A stretch of 64,000 nt of DNA from Amycolatopsis regifaucium (lineage in GTDB: Bacteria; Actinomycetota; Actinomycetes; Mycobacteriales; Pseudonocardiaceae), in assembly GCF_001613935.1 (NCBI RefSeq), contig NZ_LQCI01000003.1, positions 691,819 to 755,818 on the forward strand, written 5' to 3'. This document shows positions 12,215-22,004 of this stretch, in pieces (positions within the stretch are counted from its first letter, which is position 1; each line of letters begins with the position of its first letter). The position numbers and the translations under genes were made by a program. The notes beneath the pieces were generated by a model. The model was not told where the DNA came from. It saw only the letters and a list, made by a program, of their open reading frames with translations, and made no database searches.

Positions 12215-12999
12215 CCGATTTCGGCGACCTGGACCTGCCCGGTCGGCCCGTCGCCGAACGGGTTCTCCCAACCGTGCCATTCGGCGGCGAGGACGTAGAG
12301 CGAACGCCCGTCCTCGCCGCCGAGCGTGCAGGAGAAACAGCCTCGGTCGGCTTCGACCTTCTGCAGTACTTCGCCTCCTTCTCGGACGCGGACGCAGTGC
12401 TTGCTCGCGACGTCCGCGTACCAGACGGCGCCGTCGGCATCGAGGCAGATGCCGTCGGGGTGGTCGCCGCCGAGCTCGGCCCACACGCGCCGCCCGGACA
12501 GCGAGCCGTCCTCGGCGATGTCGAAGGCGGTGAGCCGGTTGCCGTACGACTCGGCGACGATCAGCGTCGCGTCGTCGGGCGTGACGGCCATGCCGTTGCC
12601 GAACAGGATCCCGTCGGCGACCTGGCGCACCTCGCCGTCCGGGGTGACGACGGCGATGGCTCCCGGCGCCTGGAAGTCGTTCATCCCGTTGACGAAGGCG
12701 TTGCCGCGGCCGTCGACCACGACTTCGTTCCAGAGGGAGGCGACCGGACTCAGCTCCGCGTAGGTGCTCAGGTCCGCGTTCACCAGTCGAGCGTTCGGAC
12801 CGTCGACGATGAGCAAGCGGCCGTCGGGGAGCCAGTCGAAAGTGAGCGGCATCGCGGCCGGCACGTTCGCGATCAGTTCGCTCTCGCCACCGGGCGTGAC
12901 GGCGAGGATCTGGCCGCCACCCCAGTTCGCCAGCCAGAGACGGCCGTCGTGCCAGCGGGCGGATTAGGGGAGCTTGAGGCCGTCGAGCAGGGTCTTCAT
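12211..12999 (-). pseudogene. SMP-30/gluconolactonase family gene interrupted by a TAA at codon 12
   Basis: From the ATG at 12999, which has a strong AAGGAGA ribosome site, the frame reads MKTLLDGLKLP, then TAA (12964-12966), then SARWHDGRLWLANWGGG and the rest of a beta-propeller without further damage. In this family the residue after LP is Glu, the first metal ligand of the active site (Glu18 of human SMP30), so a GAA-to-TAA change fits. Later blocks are intact (NEVVVDGRGNAFVNG, NGMAVTPDD, DHPDGICLDADGAVWYADV). Restart at an internal ATG (12864 or 12852) would lose the first blade and the Glu. This is either a recent nonsense mutation or a sequencing error; function is doubtful. Confidence 0.75.
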
Positions 13000-13057
13000 G
13001 GTGTCTCCTTCGTTCGTTTACCCCTACACGAACGGGACCCGCCGGTTTCGACACCTC

Positions 13058-13116
13058 AAGTACATGAAGGCCCCCTTCCTTGCGTCAGGCGCAAGGAAGG
13101 GGGCCTTCATGTACTT
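13058..13116. terminator. Hairpin with perfect 27-bp arms downstream of kgd (TGAAGGCCCC family)
   Basis: Arms 13058-13084 and 13090-13116 are fully complementary around the loop TCAGG. The arm carries AAGTACATGAAGGCCCCC and continues CTTCCTTGCG. It lies just beyond the stop of kgd. It differs from the hairpin at 32631-32687 by paired changes in both arms. Confidence 0.75.
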
Positions 13117-13124
13117 CTAGGCGA

Positions 13125-16100
13125 TCAGTCGAACGCCCGGGCGATCAGCGCCTTCTGCTCGACCTCGTGCACCTTGGACGAACCGGCCGACGGTGCCGCC
13201 ATCGGGCGCCGCGAGACGACGTCCAGGCTGGAGAACACCTCCGGGAGCTTCCGCGGCAGGTTCAGGCCGAAGAACGGCCACGCACCCTGGTTCTCCGGCT
13301 CCTCCTGGACCCAGACCGCGGGCGCGCCGTTGTAGCGCTCGAGCGCCGCCACCAGCTTCTTCTTCGGCAGCGGGTAGTACTGCTCGACGCGCACGATCGC
13401 GATGTCGTCCGCCTCGCGCTTCGTCCGCTCGGCCACCAGTTCCCAGTACAGCTTGCCCGACGTCAGCAGGACCTTGCGCACCTTCGACGGGTCGACGACG
13501 GCGTCGTCGATGACCGACATGAACTTCGACTGGCCGGTGAAGTCCTCGACCGCCGAAGTCGCCGCCTTGTTGCGCAGCATCGACTTGGGGGTGAAGACCA
13601 CCAGCGGCCGGTTGACTCCGTCGAGCGCGTGGCGGCGGAGGAGGTGGAAGTAGTTCGCCGGGGTCGATGGCACCGCGACGGTCATCGAGCCCTCCGCGCA
13701 CAGCGAGAGGAAACGCTCGATGCGGCCGGAGGTGTGGTCCGGGCCCTGGCCTTCGTGGCCGTGCGGCAGCAGCAGCACGACGTCCGACAGCTGACCCCAC
13801 TTGGCCTCGCCGGAGGAGATGTACTCGTCGATGACGGTCTGCGCGCCGTTGACGAAGTCACCGAACTGCGCTTCCCACATGACCAGCGCTTCGGAGTTGG
13901 CCACGGAGTAGCCGTACTCGAAGCCGACCGCCGCGTACTCGGACAGCGCCGAGTCGTAGATCATCACGCGGCCCTGGCCGTCGGCCAGGCTCGCCAGCGG
14001 CGAGTACTCCTGGCCGTTCTTGCGGTCGATCAGCACCGAGTGGCGCTGGGTGAAGGTGCCGCGGCGGGAGTCCTGGCCGGACAGCCGCACCAGGCGGCCT
14101 TCCATGGCCAGCGAACCGAACGCGAGCAGCTCGCCGAACGCCCAGTCGATGCCGCCTTCGCGGGACATCTTGTGGCGGCGCTCCATGACCGGCTTGACCC
14201 GCGGGTGCGGGGTGAAGCCCTCGGGCACGTTGAGGAACGCGTCGCCGATGCGCTCGATGACCTCGGTGGTGGTCGCCGTGGGCACCTTGGCCGGGACCTG
14301 CTGCTCCTCCTCGACCGAGGGGCTGGCCTTCGCCGGGTGCTTCTCCAGTTCGCGGACCTCGTTGAACACGTGCTCCAGCTGACTGGAGAAGTCGCGCAAC
14401 GCGGCCTCGGCCTCTTCGACCGAGATGTCGCCGCGGCCGATCAGCGATTCGGTGTAGGTCTTCCGGACCGAACGCTTCGTGTCGATGATGTCGTACATCG
14501 CCGGCTGGGTCATCGAGGGGTCGTCGCCCTCGTTGTGGCCGCGACGGCGGTAGCAGATCAGGTCGATCACGACGTCCTTGTGGAACGCCTGGCGGTAGTC
14601 GACGGCCAGCTTGGCCACCCAGTGCGCGGCCTCGGGGTCGTCGCCGTTCACGTGGAAGATCGGCGAGCCGATCATCTTCGCGACGTCGGTGGCGTACTGG
14701 CTCGAACGCGAGTGCTCGGGCGCGGTGGTGAAGCCGACCTGGTTGTTGACGATGACGTGCACGGTGCCGCCGGTGCGGTACCCGCGCAGCAGCGCCAGGT
14801 TCAGGGTCTCGGCCACGACACCCTGGCCCGCGAAGGCCGCGTCACCGTGCATCAGGACCGGGAGGACGGTGAAGCCCTCGCCGCCCTTGTCGAGGATGTC
14901 CTGCTTCGCGCGGACGATGCCCTCGAGGACCGGGTCGACGGTCTCCAGGTGCGACGGGTTCGCGGTCAGCGACACCTTGGTCTCGCCGTCGCCGAACATG
15001 CGGAAGTACTTGCCCTCGGCGCCGAGGTGGTACTTCACGTCACCGGAACCGTGCGCCTGCCCCGGGTCGAGGTTGCCCTCGAACTCCTGGAAGATCTGCG
15101 CGATCGGCTTGCCGACGATGTTCGCGAGCACGTTCAGGCGGCCGCGGTGCGGCATGCCGATGACGACCTCGTCGAGCTCGTGCTCGGCGGCCTTGTCCAG
15201 CAGCGTGTCGAGCAGCGGGATCGCCGTCTCGCCGCCTTCGAGGGAGAACCGCTTCTGGCCGACGTACTTGGTCTGCAGGAACGTCTCGAACGCCTCGGCG
15301 GCGTTGAGCTTCGAGAGCACGTACTTCTGGACGGCGGGGTCCGGCTTCTCGTGCGGGATCTCGACGCGGTCCTGGATCCAGCGGCGCTCTTCCGGGTCGA
15401 GGATGTGCGTGTACTCGATGCCGACGGTGCGGCAGTAGGAGTTGCGCAGCACCCCGAGGATGTCCCGCAGCTTCATCCGCTCCTGGCCGGCGAAGCCGCC
15501 GACCGGGAACTCGCGGTCCAGGTCCCACAGGGTCAAGCCATGGGAGAGGACGTCGAGGTCGGCGTGGCTGCGCTGCCGGTAGTTCAGCGGGTCGGTGTCG
15601 GCCATCAGGTGACCGCGCATGCGGAAGGCGTCGATCAGCTCGATCACGCGCGCGGTCTTGTCGACCGGACCGTCCGGGATGTCGGCGACCCAGCGGATCG
15701 GCTCGTACGGCAGGCGCAGGCTGGTGAAGACGTCGTCGTAGAAGCCGTCTTCACCGAGCAGCAGCTCGTGGATGCGCTTGAGGAACTCGCCCGACTCCGC
15801 GCCCTGGATGATGCGGTGGTCATAGGTCGAGGTCAGCGTCATGATCTTCGAGACGCCGAGGTCGACCAGTGCCTTCTCGCTGGTGCCCTCGAAGTGCGCC
15901 GGGTACTGCATGGCGCCGACGCCGATGATCGCGCCCTGGCCGGCCTGCAGCCGCGGCACCGAGTGGTTGGTGCCGATACCGCCCGGGTTGGTCAGCGAGA
16001 TCGTGGTGCCGGCGAAGTCGTCGGCGGTCAGCTTGCCGGTGCGGGCCTTCTTGACGATGTCCTCGTAGGCCTGCCAGAACTGCATGAAGGTCATGTTCTC

Positions 16101-16856
16101 GGTGGCCTTGATGGAGGCCACGACGAGCGTGCGGGAGCCTTCCTTGCCCTTCATGTCGATCGCGAGACCGAAGTTCACGTGCTCCGGCGTGATCGCGAAC
16201 GGCTTCCCGTCGATCAGCTGGTAGTGCCGGTTCATGTTCGGGAAGTCCTTCAGCGCCCGCACCATCGCGTAGCCGATGAGGTGCGTGAAGGAGATCTTGC
16301 CGCCGCGCGTGCGCTTGAGGTGGTTGTTGATGACGATGCGGTTGTCGGCCATCAGCTTCGCCGGGACGGCGCGCACACTCGTCGCGGTCGGCACGGACAG
16401 CGAGGCGTCCATGTTCTTCGCGATCGCCGCGGCCGCGCCGCGGAGCTGCTTGGACTCCGGCTCGGCGTCCTTCTCGACCGGCTTGGCGGGAGCCTTCGCC
16501 GTCGCCTTGGCGGGAGCCGCCTTGGGCGCGGCCTTCGCTTCGGTCTTCGGGGCCGGCTTCGCGGGCGCGGCTTCCTTCGTCTCCGTCTTCGGAGCGGTCT
16601 GCTTCGCGGTGGACTCGGCGTTGCGGACCGTCTGCGGCGACGGCGTGGAGGCCTGGCCGTTGGTGCCCGGGCCATCCTTGACGGTCTGACGTGCGTCGTC
16701 AGCCTTCGTCTGCGCGGCCTGCGTTGGCTTGAAGTCCGCGAAGAAGTCGTGCCAGGCGGCATCGACTGAGGTGGGGTCGGCGAGGAACTGGTCGTACATT
16801 TCCTCGACGACCCACTCGTTGGGGCCGAATTGTGACGCAGGGCTGCTGCTGGACAC
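13125..16856 (-). CDS. kgd: Multifunctional 2-oxoglutarate decarboxylase/dehydrogenase E1-E2 (Kgd/OdhA)
   Basis: 1243 residues, the actinobacterial size. Residues 1-45 resemble the E1 N-terminus ([19 protein letters not shown]). A low-complexity Ala/Pro/Lys linker follows (about 50-130), then an E2-type acyltransferase domain without lipoyl domain (about 130-350; motif [13 protein letters not shown]), then the full ThDP-dependent E1 part ([37 protein letters not shown]). In mycobacteria and corynebacteria this protein forms the 2-oxoglutarate dehydrogenase complex with Lpd and the E2p, and is inhibited by the FHA protein GarA/OdhI. The start is GTG with an AGGCGAG-like site. It stands alone with its own hairpin terminator. 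Confidence 0.96.
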   Translation of the reverse strand: MSSSSPASQFGPNEWVVEEMYDQFLADPTSVDAAWHDFFADFKPTQAAQTKADDARQTVKDGPGTNGQASTPSPQTVRNAESTAKQTAPKTETKEAAPAKPAPKTEAKAAPKAAPAKATAKAPAKPVEKDAEPESKQLRGAAAAIAKNMDASLSVPTATSVRAVPAKLMADNRIVINNHLKRTRGGKISFTHLIGYAMVRALKDFPNMNRHYQLIDGKPFAITPEHVNFGLAIDMKGKEGSRTLVVASIKATENMTFMQFWQAYEDIVKKARTGKLTADDFAGTTISLTNPGGIGTNHSVPRLQAGQGAIIGVGAMQYPAHFEGTSEKALVDLGVSKIMTLTSTYDHRIIQGAESGEFLKRIHELLLGEDGFYDDVFTSLRLPYEPIRWVADIPDGPVDKTARVIELIDAFRMRGHLMADTDPLNYRQRSHADLDVLSHGLTLWDLDREFPVGGFAGQERMKLRDILGVLRNSYCRTVGIEYTHILDPEERRWIQDRVEIPHEKPDPAVQKYVLSKLNAAEAFETFLQTKYVGQKRFSLEGGETAIPLLDTLLDKAAEHELDEVVIGMPHRGRLNVLANIVGKPIAQIFQEFEGNLDPGQAHGSGDVKYHLGAEGKYFRMFGDGETKVSLTANPSHLETVDPVLEGIVRAKQDILDKGGEGFTVLPVLMHGDAAFAGQGVVAETLNLALLRGYRTGGTVHVIVNNQVGFTTAPEHSRSSQYATDVAKMIGSPIFHVNGDDPEAAHWVAKLAVDYRQAFHKDVVIDLICYRRRGHNEGDDPSMTQPAMYDIIDTKRSVRKTYTESLIGRGDISVEEAEAALRDFSSQLEHVFNEVRELEKHPAKASPSVEEEQQVPAKVPTATTTEVIERIGDAFLNVPEGFTPHPRVKPVMERRHKMSREGGIDWAFGELLAFGSLAMEGRLVRLSGQDSRRGTFTQRHSVLIDRKNGQEYSPLASLADGQGRVMIYDSALSEYAAVGFEYGYSVANSEALVMWEAQFGDFVNGAQTVIDEYISSGEAKWGQLSDVVLLLPHGHEGQGPDHTSGRIERFLSLCAEGSMTVAVPSTPANYFHLLRRHALDGVNRPLVVFTPKSMLRNKAATSAVEDFTGQSKFMSVIDDAVVDPSKVRKVLLTSGKLYWELVAERTKREADDIAIVRVEQYYPLPKKKLVAALERYNGAPAVWVQEEPENQGAWPFFGLNLPRKLPEVFSSLDVVSRRPMAAPSAGSSKVHEVEQKALIARAFD

Positions 16857-17229
16857 GGCTTGGACTCGCCTCTATCCGTCTCGAGATCTTGAACACCGCT
16901 GATGCGCCTACCAGGCTAACCCCCTCGGTGGCGGCCGTGTGATGGAACTGGCCTGTGTGAGGCGTGGCGCACTAGGTGATGGGTCACTGTCTCGATCAAG
17001 AGATCGAAAATCGGCCACCCGCGGACGGGGGTCGCGGCCCGTCGGGGGAGCGGGGGACCTTTGGTATCACCGTCGCCGTCTGTGCAGGTCAGGTCACTGT
17101 TTCGTCGGTCAAGCTTGGCGAAGTCGTCGCCGGCGGACAGCCTGGAGTTCACGTCGGCGCGCTTTGCTGAGTGGAGGATGCGGCCGGTGTCGGGCCGGCC
17201 GCCGGTCACCCGCGAGGTGGTGGCAGACG
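16857..17229. promoter_or_regulatory. Upstream region of kgd, noncoding
   Basis: This 373-bp stretch carries the kgd promoter on the minus strand and the leader of the small plus-strand gene. I see only one short dyad, TCGATC-AAGA-GATCGA at 16992-17007, which could be a regulatory site. No RNA gene was recognised. Confidence 0.4.
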
Positions 17230-17496
17230 ATGTGGCTGGACGAGTGTCCGTCGTTCTGGGACGAGGGGCGCGTGCGCCCGTTGGTCACCGAATCCGGCGA
17301 GGTCGTGCTGAGGTGCGACTCGTGCTGCGCGGTGTGGCCGACGCTCTCCGATTTCGAGGAGATGGAGCATGTCGAGCCCGACGAACCGGACTGGGTCGTG
17401 ACGGCCGGGGTGCACGTCCGGCCGGGGACCTTCCGGTGGGCTTCGGAGCGGGACTTGGAGGCCGCCGGGATGAGCGGCCTCGCCTGGCGCTCTTAA
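17230..17496 (+). CDS. Small protein of unknown function with a Cys pair
   Basis: 88 residues, acidic, rich in Trp and Glu, with a CDSCC cluster (two or three Cys) in the middle and an EEMEHVEPDEPDW stretch. I do not recognise the family. The ATG at 17230 follows GAGGTGG at about 8 bp; longer frames upstream are unlikely. The stop TAA (17494-17496) overlaps the stop of the convergent DUF4291 gene. That fits two real genes packed tail to tail, as seen elsewhere in this window. Confidence 0.6.
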   Translation: MWLDECPSFWDEGRVRPLVTESGEVVLRCDSCCAVWPTLSDFEEMEHVEPDEPDWVVTAGVHVRPGTFRWASERDLEAAGMSGLAWRS

Positions 17497-18062
17497 CCGG
17501 CGTACGGACGCTCCGGCGGTAGCAGCGCTTCGGCCTCGTCGATGCGGTTCGCGGCGACGAGCGCGCCGATGTCGCGCATGGTCGAGGTGACGTCGGTGAC
17601 CGCGGTGATCCATTTGTCGACATAGTGATCGACGGCCTCGCCGCTCAGCCCCATTTGGAGTGAGCGGTGCTTCAGCGGGCCAAGGCGGATGCTGCGTTCC
17701 GGATCCCATTGGACGCGGACCGGGCCGGCCTTGACCTGGCGCCGCCACGTTTCCTGGTCGGGATGGACGTCCGGGTCGTAGTGACTGAGCGCCGCGTGGT
17801 CGAGTGCCCAGGCGAAGCCCTCGCGAGTGATGTCGAGGGCGAGTACGCGCTCCTGGCCGGGCTTGGCCGCCCAGCCACAGCGGTACGCCATCCACAGGAA
17901 GGACGGCTTGATCCAGGTCATCCGTTCGCGTTTGAACGGCGGCACGAACGTGCCCGCTTCGAGGGCGGCGTCGGCGATGGCCGGTGAGTACGCCTGGTAG
18001 ACGCGGATCGTGGTTTCGGTGTGGACGGCGCGGATCTGCCGCGCCGGGATTTCTTCGTTCAT
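17493..18062 (-). CDS. DUF4291 domain-containing protein
   Basis: 189 residues covering the whole domain. The diagnostic blocks are ARQIRAVHTETTIRVYQAYSP, FKRERMTWIKPSFLWMAYRCGW and the alternating VQWDPERSIRLGPLKHRSLQMGL. The function is unknown across the family, which is found in bacteria and fungi. The ATG at 18062 is preferred to a GTG three codons upstream; neither has a clear ribosome site. Confidence 0.85.
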   Translation of the reverse strand: MNEEIPARQIRAVHTETTIRVYQAYSPAIADAALEAGTFVPPFKRERMTWIKPSFLWMAYRCGWAAKPGQERVLALDITREGFAWALDHAALSHYDPDVHPDQETWRRQVKAGPVRVQWDPERSIRLGPLKHRSLQMGLSGEAVDHYVDKWITAVTDVTSTMRDIGALVAANRIDEAEALLPPERPYAG

Positions 18063-18117
18063 TTGCCGCACAGGGTGACAGCTTCAGCGGCCCGTGCGCG
18101 ACCGAAATTCCAGGCGT

Positions 18118-18149
18118 ACCCCCGCATTTAGAGGACTGAATGCGGGGGT
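18118..18149. terminator. Hairpin downstream of the fused ABC exporter (AGAGGACT family)
   Basis: ACCCCCGCATT (18118-18128) pairs with its complement at 18139-18149. The loop TAGAGGACTG repeats a core of the 8814-8869 hairpin. It lies immediately after the exporter stop codon and is a probable terminator. Confidence 0.65.
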
Positions 18150-18153
18150 GTGC

Positions 18154-21100
18154 TCAGCCCAGGGACCACAGGCGCGCGTAGTGGCCGTCCGCGGCCACCA
18201 GTTCGGTGTGCGTGCCCTGTTCGACGATTCGGCCGTGGTCCAGCACCACGATCCGGTCGGCCTTGGCGGCGGTGGCGAGGCGATGCGCGACGACGAACGT
18301 CGTGCGACGGCGCGCGAGTTGTTCGGTCGCGCGCAGGACGGTGGCTTCGGTGGACGGGTCGAGGGCCGCGGTCGCCTCGTCGAGCAGGAGGATGTCCGGG
18401 TCGACGAGTTCGGCGCGGGCGAGGGCGACGAGCTGCCGCTGCCCGGCCGACAGCGACCGTCCGCGTTCGCCGACGGGCTGGTTGAACCCGGCGGGAAGGG
18501 CGGCGACACCGTCGAGCGCACCGACGGACCTGACCGCCTCCTCGACCTCCGCGTCCGTCGCCAAAGGCTTGCCGTAGCGCACGTTGTCCGCGACGGTCCC
18601 CGAGAACAGATGCGCTTCCTGTGGCACCACGCCCATCCGCGCCCGCAGTGCGGCCAGGTCGTATTCGCGGATGTCGGTCCCGTCGATCCGGACCACGCCG
18701 CCTGTCGCGTCGTAGAACCGGGCGACGAGCTTCACCGCCGTCGATTTCCCGGCACCCGTCGCCCCGACCAAGGCGACGGTCTCGCCCGCCGACACCTCCA
18801 GCGAGAGCCGCGTCAGGGCGGGCTCGTCCGACCCCGTGTACGCGAAATCGACGTCCTTGAAGGAAACCTCGCCCCGCAGTCGCTCCGGGACCGTGACCGG
18901 GTGCTCCGCTTCGGGAACGGAAGTCGGAGTGCGCAACAGATCGCCGATGCGGGACAGGCCGACCCTCGCCTGCTGATAACCGTCGAAGACCGACGACAGC
19001 TGCTGGATCGGCGAGAAGAACTGACCCAGGTACAACAGGAACGCCACCAGGACACCGGCGGACAGGGTGCCCGTCGCGACCCGGTTCGCGCCGACGATCA
19101 GTACGACGACCTCGGCGAGTCCGGAAAGCATTGCCGCGAAAGGGAAGTACGTCGCGACATAGCGTTGTGCGCGCAGCCGTGAACGCCGGTACTCGTCACT
19201 GCGGGAAGCGAACTTCTCCGCCGTCCGCTCCTCGCGCGTGTACGCCTGCGCGACCCGCAGCCCGCTGACGTTCTCCTGCATGTCCGCGTTGACCACGCTC
19301 ACGCGTTCCCGCGCTTCGGTGTACGCCTTCGAGGAAGCGCGCCGGAAAATCACGGTGGCCACGATGAGGATGGGCAGCACCGCGAGCGCGTACGCCGCCA
19401 GCCCCATGTCGGTGATCATCAGCGCCGCCGCGATACCGACCAGGGTCAGCGCACTCACCACGGCCTGGGCGACGCCGGTCTGGAGGAACGTCGAGAGCGC
19501 GTCGACGTCGGTCGTCATCCGGGTCATGATCTTCCCGGACAGCTCGCGTTCGTAGAAGTCGAGTCCCAGCCGCTGCAGATGCGCGTAACTGCGTACGCGC
19601 AGCGAATACAGCACCGTCTCGCCGACCCGCGCTGTCATCTTGGTCTGGAGGTAGACCACCAGCCAGTCCGCGAGGATGACCAGCGCGCCGATCCCGGCGG
19701 CCAGCCAGATCACCGCCTCCACCCCGGCGCGCACGCCGTTGTCGATGCCGTACTGGTACAGCGCCGGCATCGCGATGGTGGCCAGCGCGTCGGCGGCGAC
19801 CAGCCCGATCACCACGGCGAGCGGGCCCCGCACCGGTTTCAGCAGGCGGCCGAGGCGGAACCTCGGTTCGGGCGCGGTGACGTCCGTGCCCGGCAGCCGC
19901 GGGGTGTCCGTGGCGGGCGGCAGTTTCCGGACCCCTTCGAGGAGTTCGCCGCTCGGCGGGAGGTCGACCTCCCATTCGCCGCCGCCGCCTTTCCGCCGCT
20001 CACCGGCCAGTTCGTCGGTGCCTTCCTGGTGCGGCCACAGGGCGGGGGTGATCCCCGCGGGGCCGCAGTCGAGGCCTTCACAGCGGTGCGGTTCCTCGAC
20101 GTCGTCGCCCGGACCCGCGACGAGTTCGCGGAACAGCGGGCAGCGCGCCAGCAGTTCCTCCTCGGTGCCGACGTCGACGACCCGGCCCTTGTCCAGGACG
20201 GCGATGCGGTCGGCGAGGGCGAGGGTGGAGCGGCGGTGCGCGATCAGCAGGGTCGTCCGGCTCGCGGTGACCGAGCGCAGCGTGTCGTGGATCGCCGCTT
20301 CGGTGACCGTGTCGATGGCCGAGGTCGCGTCGTCGAGGACCAGTACGCGCGGATCGGTCATCAACGCCCTCGCCAGGCCGAGCCGTTGCCGCTGGCCGCC
20401 GGACAAGGTGAGGCCGCGCTCGCCGACGAGGGTGTCGTAACCGTCGGGGAGCCGCTGGATGAACTCGTCCGCTTCCGCCGCCCGCGCGGCCGCCCTGATC
20501 TCTTCGTCGCTCGCGTCCGGCCTGCCGTAGGCGATGTTGTCGCGCACCGAGGAGGAGAACAGGAACGCCTCCTCGAAGACCACGCCGATGGCGCTGCGCA
20601 GGTCGTGTTGGCGGACGTCGCGGACGTCGAGGTCACCGACCTGGACCGAACCGCTGTGCACGTCGTAGAACCGGGGCAGCAGCAGCGAAATCGTCGACTT
20701 CCCCGAACCGGCCGTGCCGACCAGCGCGAGTGTCTCGCCCGGCTGGGCCTCCAGTGTGAGGCCGTCGAGCACGGGATCCGACCGCGTGTAACCGAAGGAG
20801 ACATCCTCCAACCGGACGCCGAGCGGACCGTCGGGCAGTGGCCGCGCGTCGGGGCTGTCGACGACGTCCGGCTGCGCGTCGATCAGTTCGTTGACCCGCT
20901 CCGCTCCGGCCCGGGTCAGCTGGGCCTGGACGACGAGGCTCGAGATCATCCTCGCCGGGCCGATCAGGATGGAGAGATAGGTCGCGAAAGCCAGGAAGGT
21001 GCCCAGGCTGACCTCGCCCTTCAGGGCCAGAACGCCACCGACCGCCAGCACCGCGACCTGACCGGCGGCGGGCAGCGCGGCTGTCGTGGCCGTCGGCAGG

Positions 21101-21879
21101 GAGGACAGCCGTGCCGCGCGCATGCGTTCGGCGAAAAGCTTCTTCGCCGTGTTTTCCAGCTTCGCTACTTCGCGTGCTTCCTGGCCGAAGCCCTTCACCA
21201 CGCGGACGCCGGTGACGGTCTCTTCGACCTGCTGAGCGACATCGGCCGCGCGTTGCTGCGCCGCCCACGTCGCCGGGAACAGCCGCTTCCGGCTCACCGC
21301 CATGATGATCGCGATCGCCGGGGCGACCACCATCGCGATCAGGGTCAGCGTCGGGGACATCCACAGCATCGCGCCCAGCGACAGCAGCGCGAAGATCACC
21401 GAGCCCGCCGAGAGCGGCACCTGCATCAGGACCGAGGTGACCAGCTGCAGATCCGAGATCGCGCGCGAGGCGACCTGACCGGTGCGCAACGCGTCCTGCT
21501 TGCCACCGTCGAGCCGGGAGACCGCGTTGAACACCTGGCGGCGCAGATCGTGCTGGACGTCCAGCGCCAGCCGTCCGCCGACGTACCGGCGGGCGAAGGC
21601 GTTGCCGAAGGTCAGCACCTGCAGCACCGCCATCACGGCGGCGAGCAGACCGAGGCGGGAGGTTTCGCCCGCGACGGCGTCGTCGAGCGCCTCGCGGATC
21701 AACAGGGGAGCCGCGGCCTGCAGCCCGACGCCGATGATCGCCGCGCCCAACGACAGTACGACCAGCCAGGGATGTTTCCAGCACGAAGCGGCCAGGCGTC
21801 GGATCCAGCCTCCGGTGGGCACCGGGGCCGTCTCACGAGCCGGGCTGGCTTGACGCGGGCGAGGTGGAGCAGTAGTCAC
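18154..21879 (-). CDS. Fused ABC exporter with two membrane and two ATPase halves
   Basis: 1241 residues arranged TMD1-NBD1-TMD2-NBD2, as in the mycobacterial multidrug exporter Rv0194. NBD1 has Walker A GTAGSGKST, signature LSGGQRQR and Walker B VLVLDDATSAID. NBD2 has GATGAGKST, signature LSAGQRQ and Walker B ILLLDEATAALD. The first Walker B has Asp where the catalytic Glu is expected, and the second signature has Ala for Gly. A hydrophilic linker of about 100 residues with HRCEGLDCGP joins the halves. The likely role is export of drugs or lipids at the cytoplasmic membrane; the substrate is unknown. The start is GTG at 21879 with a weak ribosome site. Confidence 0.93.
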   Translation of the reverse strand: MTTAPPRPRQASPARETAPVPTGGWIRRLAASCWKHPWLVVLSLGAAIIGVGLQAAAPLLIREALDDAVAGETSRLGLLAAVMAVLQVLTFGNAFARRYVGGRLALDVQHDLRRQVFNAVSRLDGGKQDALRTGQVASRAISDLQLVTSVLMQVPLSAGSVIFALLSLGAMLWMSPTLTLIAMVVAPAIAIIMAVSRKRLFPATWAAQQRAADVAQQVEETVTGVRVVKGFGQEAREVAKLENTAKKLFAERMRAARLSSLPTATTAALPAAGQVAVLAVGGVLALKGEVSLGTFLAFATYLSILIGPARMISSLVVQAQLTRAGAERVNELIDAQPDVVDSPDARPLPDGPLGVRLEDVSFGYTRSDPVLDGLTLEAQPGETLALVGTAGSGKSTISLLLPRFYDVHSGSVQVGDLDVRDVRQHDLRSAIGVVFEEAFLFSSSVRDNIAYGRPDASDEEIRAAARAAEADEFIQRLPDGYDTLVGERGLTLSGGQRQRLGLARALMTDPRVLVLDDATSAIDTVTEAAIHDTLRSVTASRTTLLIAHRRSTLALADRIAVLDKGRVVDVGTEEELLARCPLFRELVAGPGDDVEEPHRCEGLDCGPAGITPALWPHQEGTDELAGERRKGGGGEWEVDLPPSGELLEGVRKLPPATDTPRLPGTDVTAPEPRFRLGRLLKPVRGPLAVVIGLVAADALATIAMPALYQYGIDNGVRAGVEAVIWLAAGIGALVILADWLVVYLQTKMTARVGETVLYSLRVRSYAHLQRLGLDFYERELSGKIMTRMTTDVDALSTFLQTGVAQAVVSALTLVGIAAALMITDMGLAAYALAVLPILIVATVIFRRASSKAYTEARERVSVVNADMQENVSGLRVAQAYTREERTAEKFASRSDEYRRSRLRAQRYVATYFPFAAMLSGLAEVVVLIVGANRVATGTLSAGVLVAFLLYLGQFFSPIQQLSSVFDGYQQARVGLSRIGDLLRTPTSVPEAEHPVTVPERLRGEVSFKDVDFAYTGSDEPALTRLSLEVSAGETVALVGATGAGKSTAVKLVARFYDATGGVVRIDGTDIREYDLAALRARMGVVPQEAHLFSGTVADNVRYGKPLATDAEVEEAVRSVGALDGVAALPAGFNQPVGERGRSLSAGQRQLVALARAELVDPDILLLDEATAALDPSTEATVLRATEQLARRRTTFVVAHRLATAAKADRIVVLDHGRIVEQGTHTELVAADGHYARLWSLG

Positions 21880-21938
21880 CCCGTCAGCCTATGCGTCGGC
21901 ACCGACAAGCCCGGCGGGTTCGCGCAGGGCCGAACGCA

Positions 21939-21985
21939 ATGAAAGGCCCCTTCATCGCAAAATTTGCGATGAAGGGGCCTTTCAT
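21939..21985. terminator. Perfect 47-bp palindrome (TGAAGGCCCC family)
   Basis: Arms 21939-21961 and 21963-21985 are fully complementary around one base. The outer part is the same ATGAAAGGCCCCTTC as at 3086, while the inner part reads ATCGCAAA instead of CTTGCGAA, changed on both arms. It lies 20 bp past the stop of the ABC-2 permease gene. Confidence 0.75.
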
Positions 21986-22004
21986 GTCACGCGTTCGCGA
22001 AGGA

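Noticed and set aside
13080..16769. Open frame of 1229 codons antisense to kgd
   Set aside because: It mirrors the codon periodicity of kgd on the other strand, is full of Arg/Val/Leu-biased low-quality sequence and has no recognisable domain. GC-rich genes commonly produce such shadows.
19579..21942. Open frame of 787 codons antisense to the fused ABC exporter
   Set aside because: Same shadow effect; no domain, no ribosome site, and complete overlap with a clear ABC transporter gene.
21939..21985. Peptide-like reading MKGPF-AKFA-MKGPF in the palindromes
   Set aside because: ATGAAAGGCCCCTTC reads as MKGPF on both strands simply because the element is palindromic and begins with ATG. Other copies break the frame and there is no ribosome site, so it is not a coding repeat.
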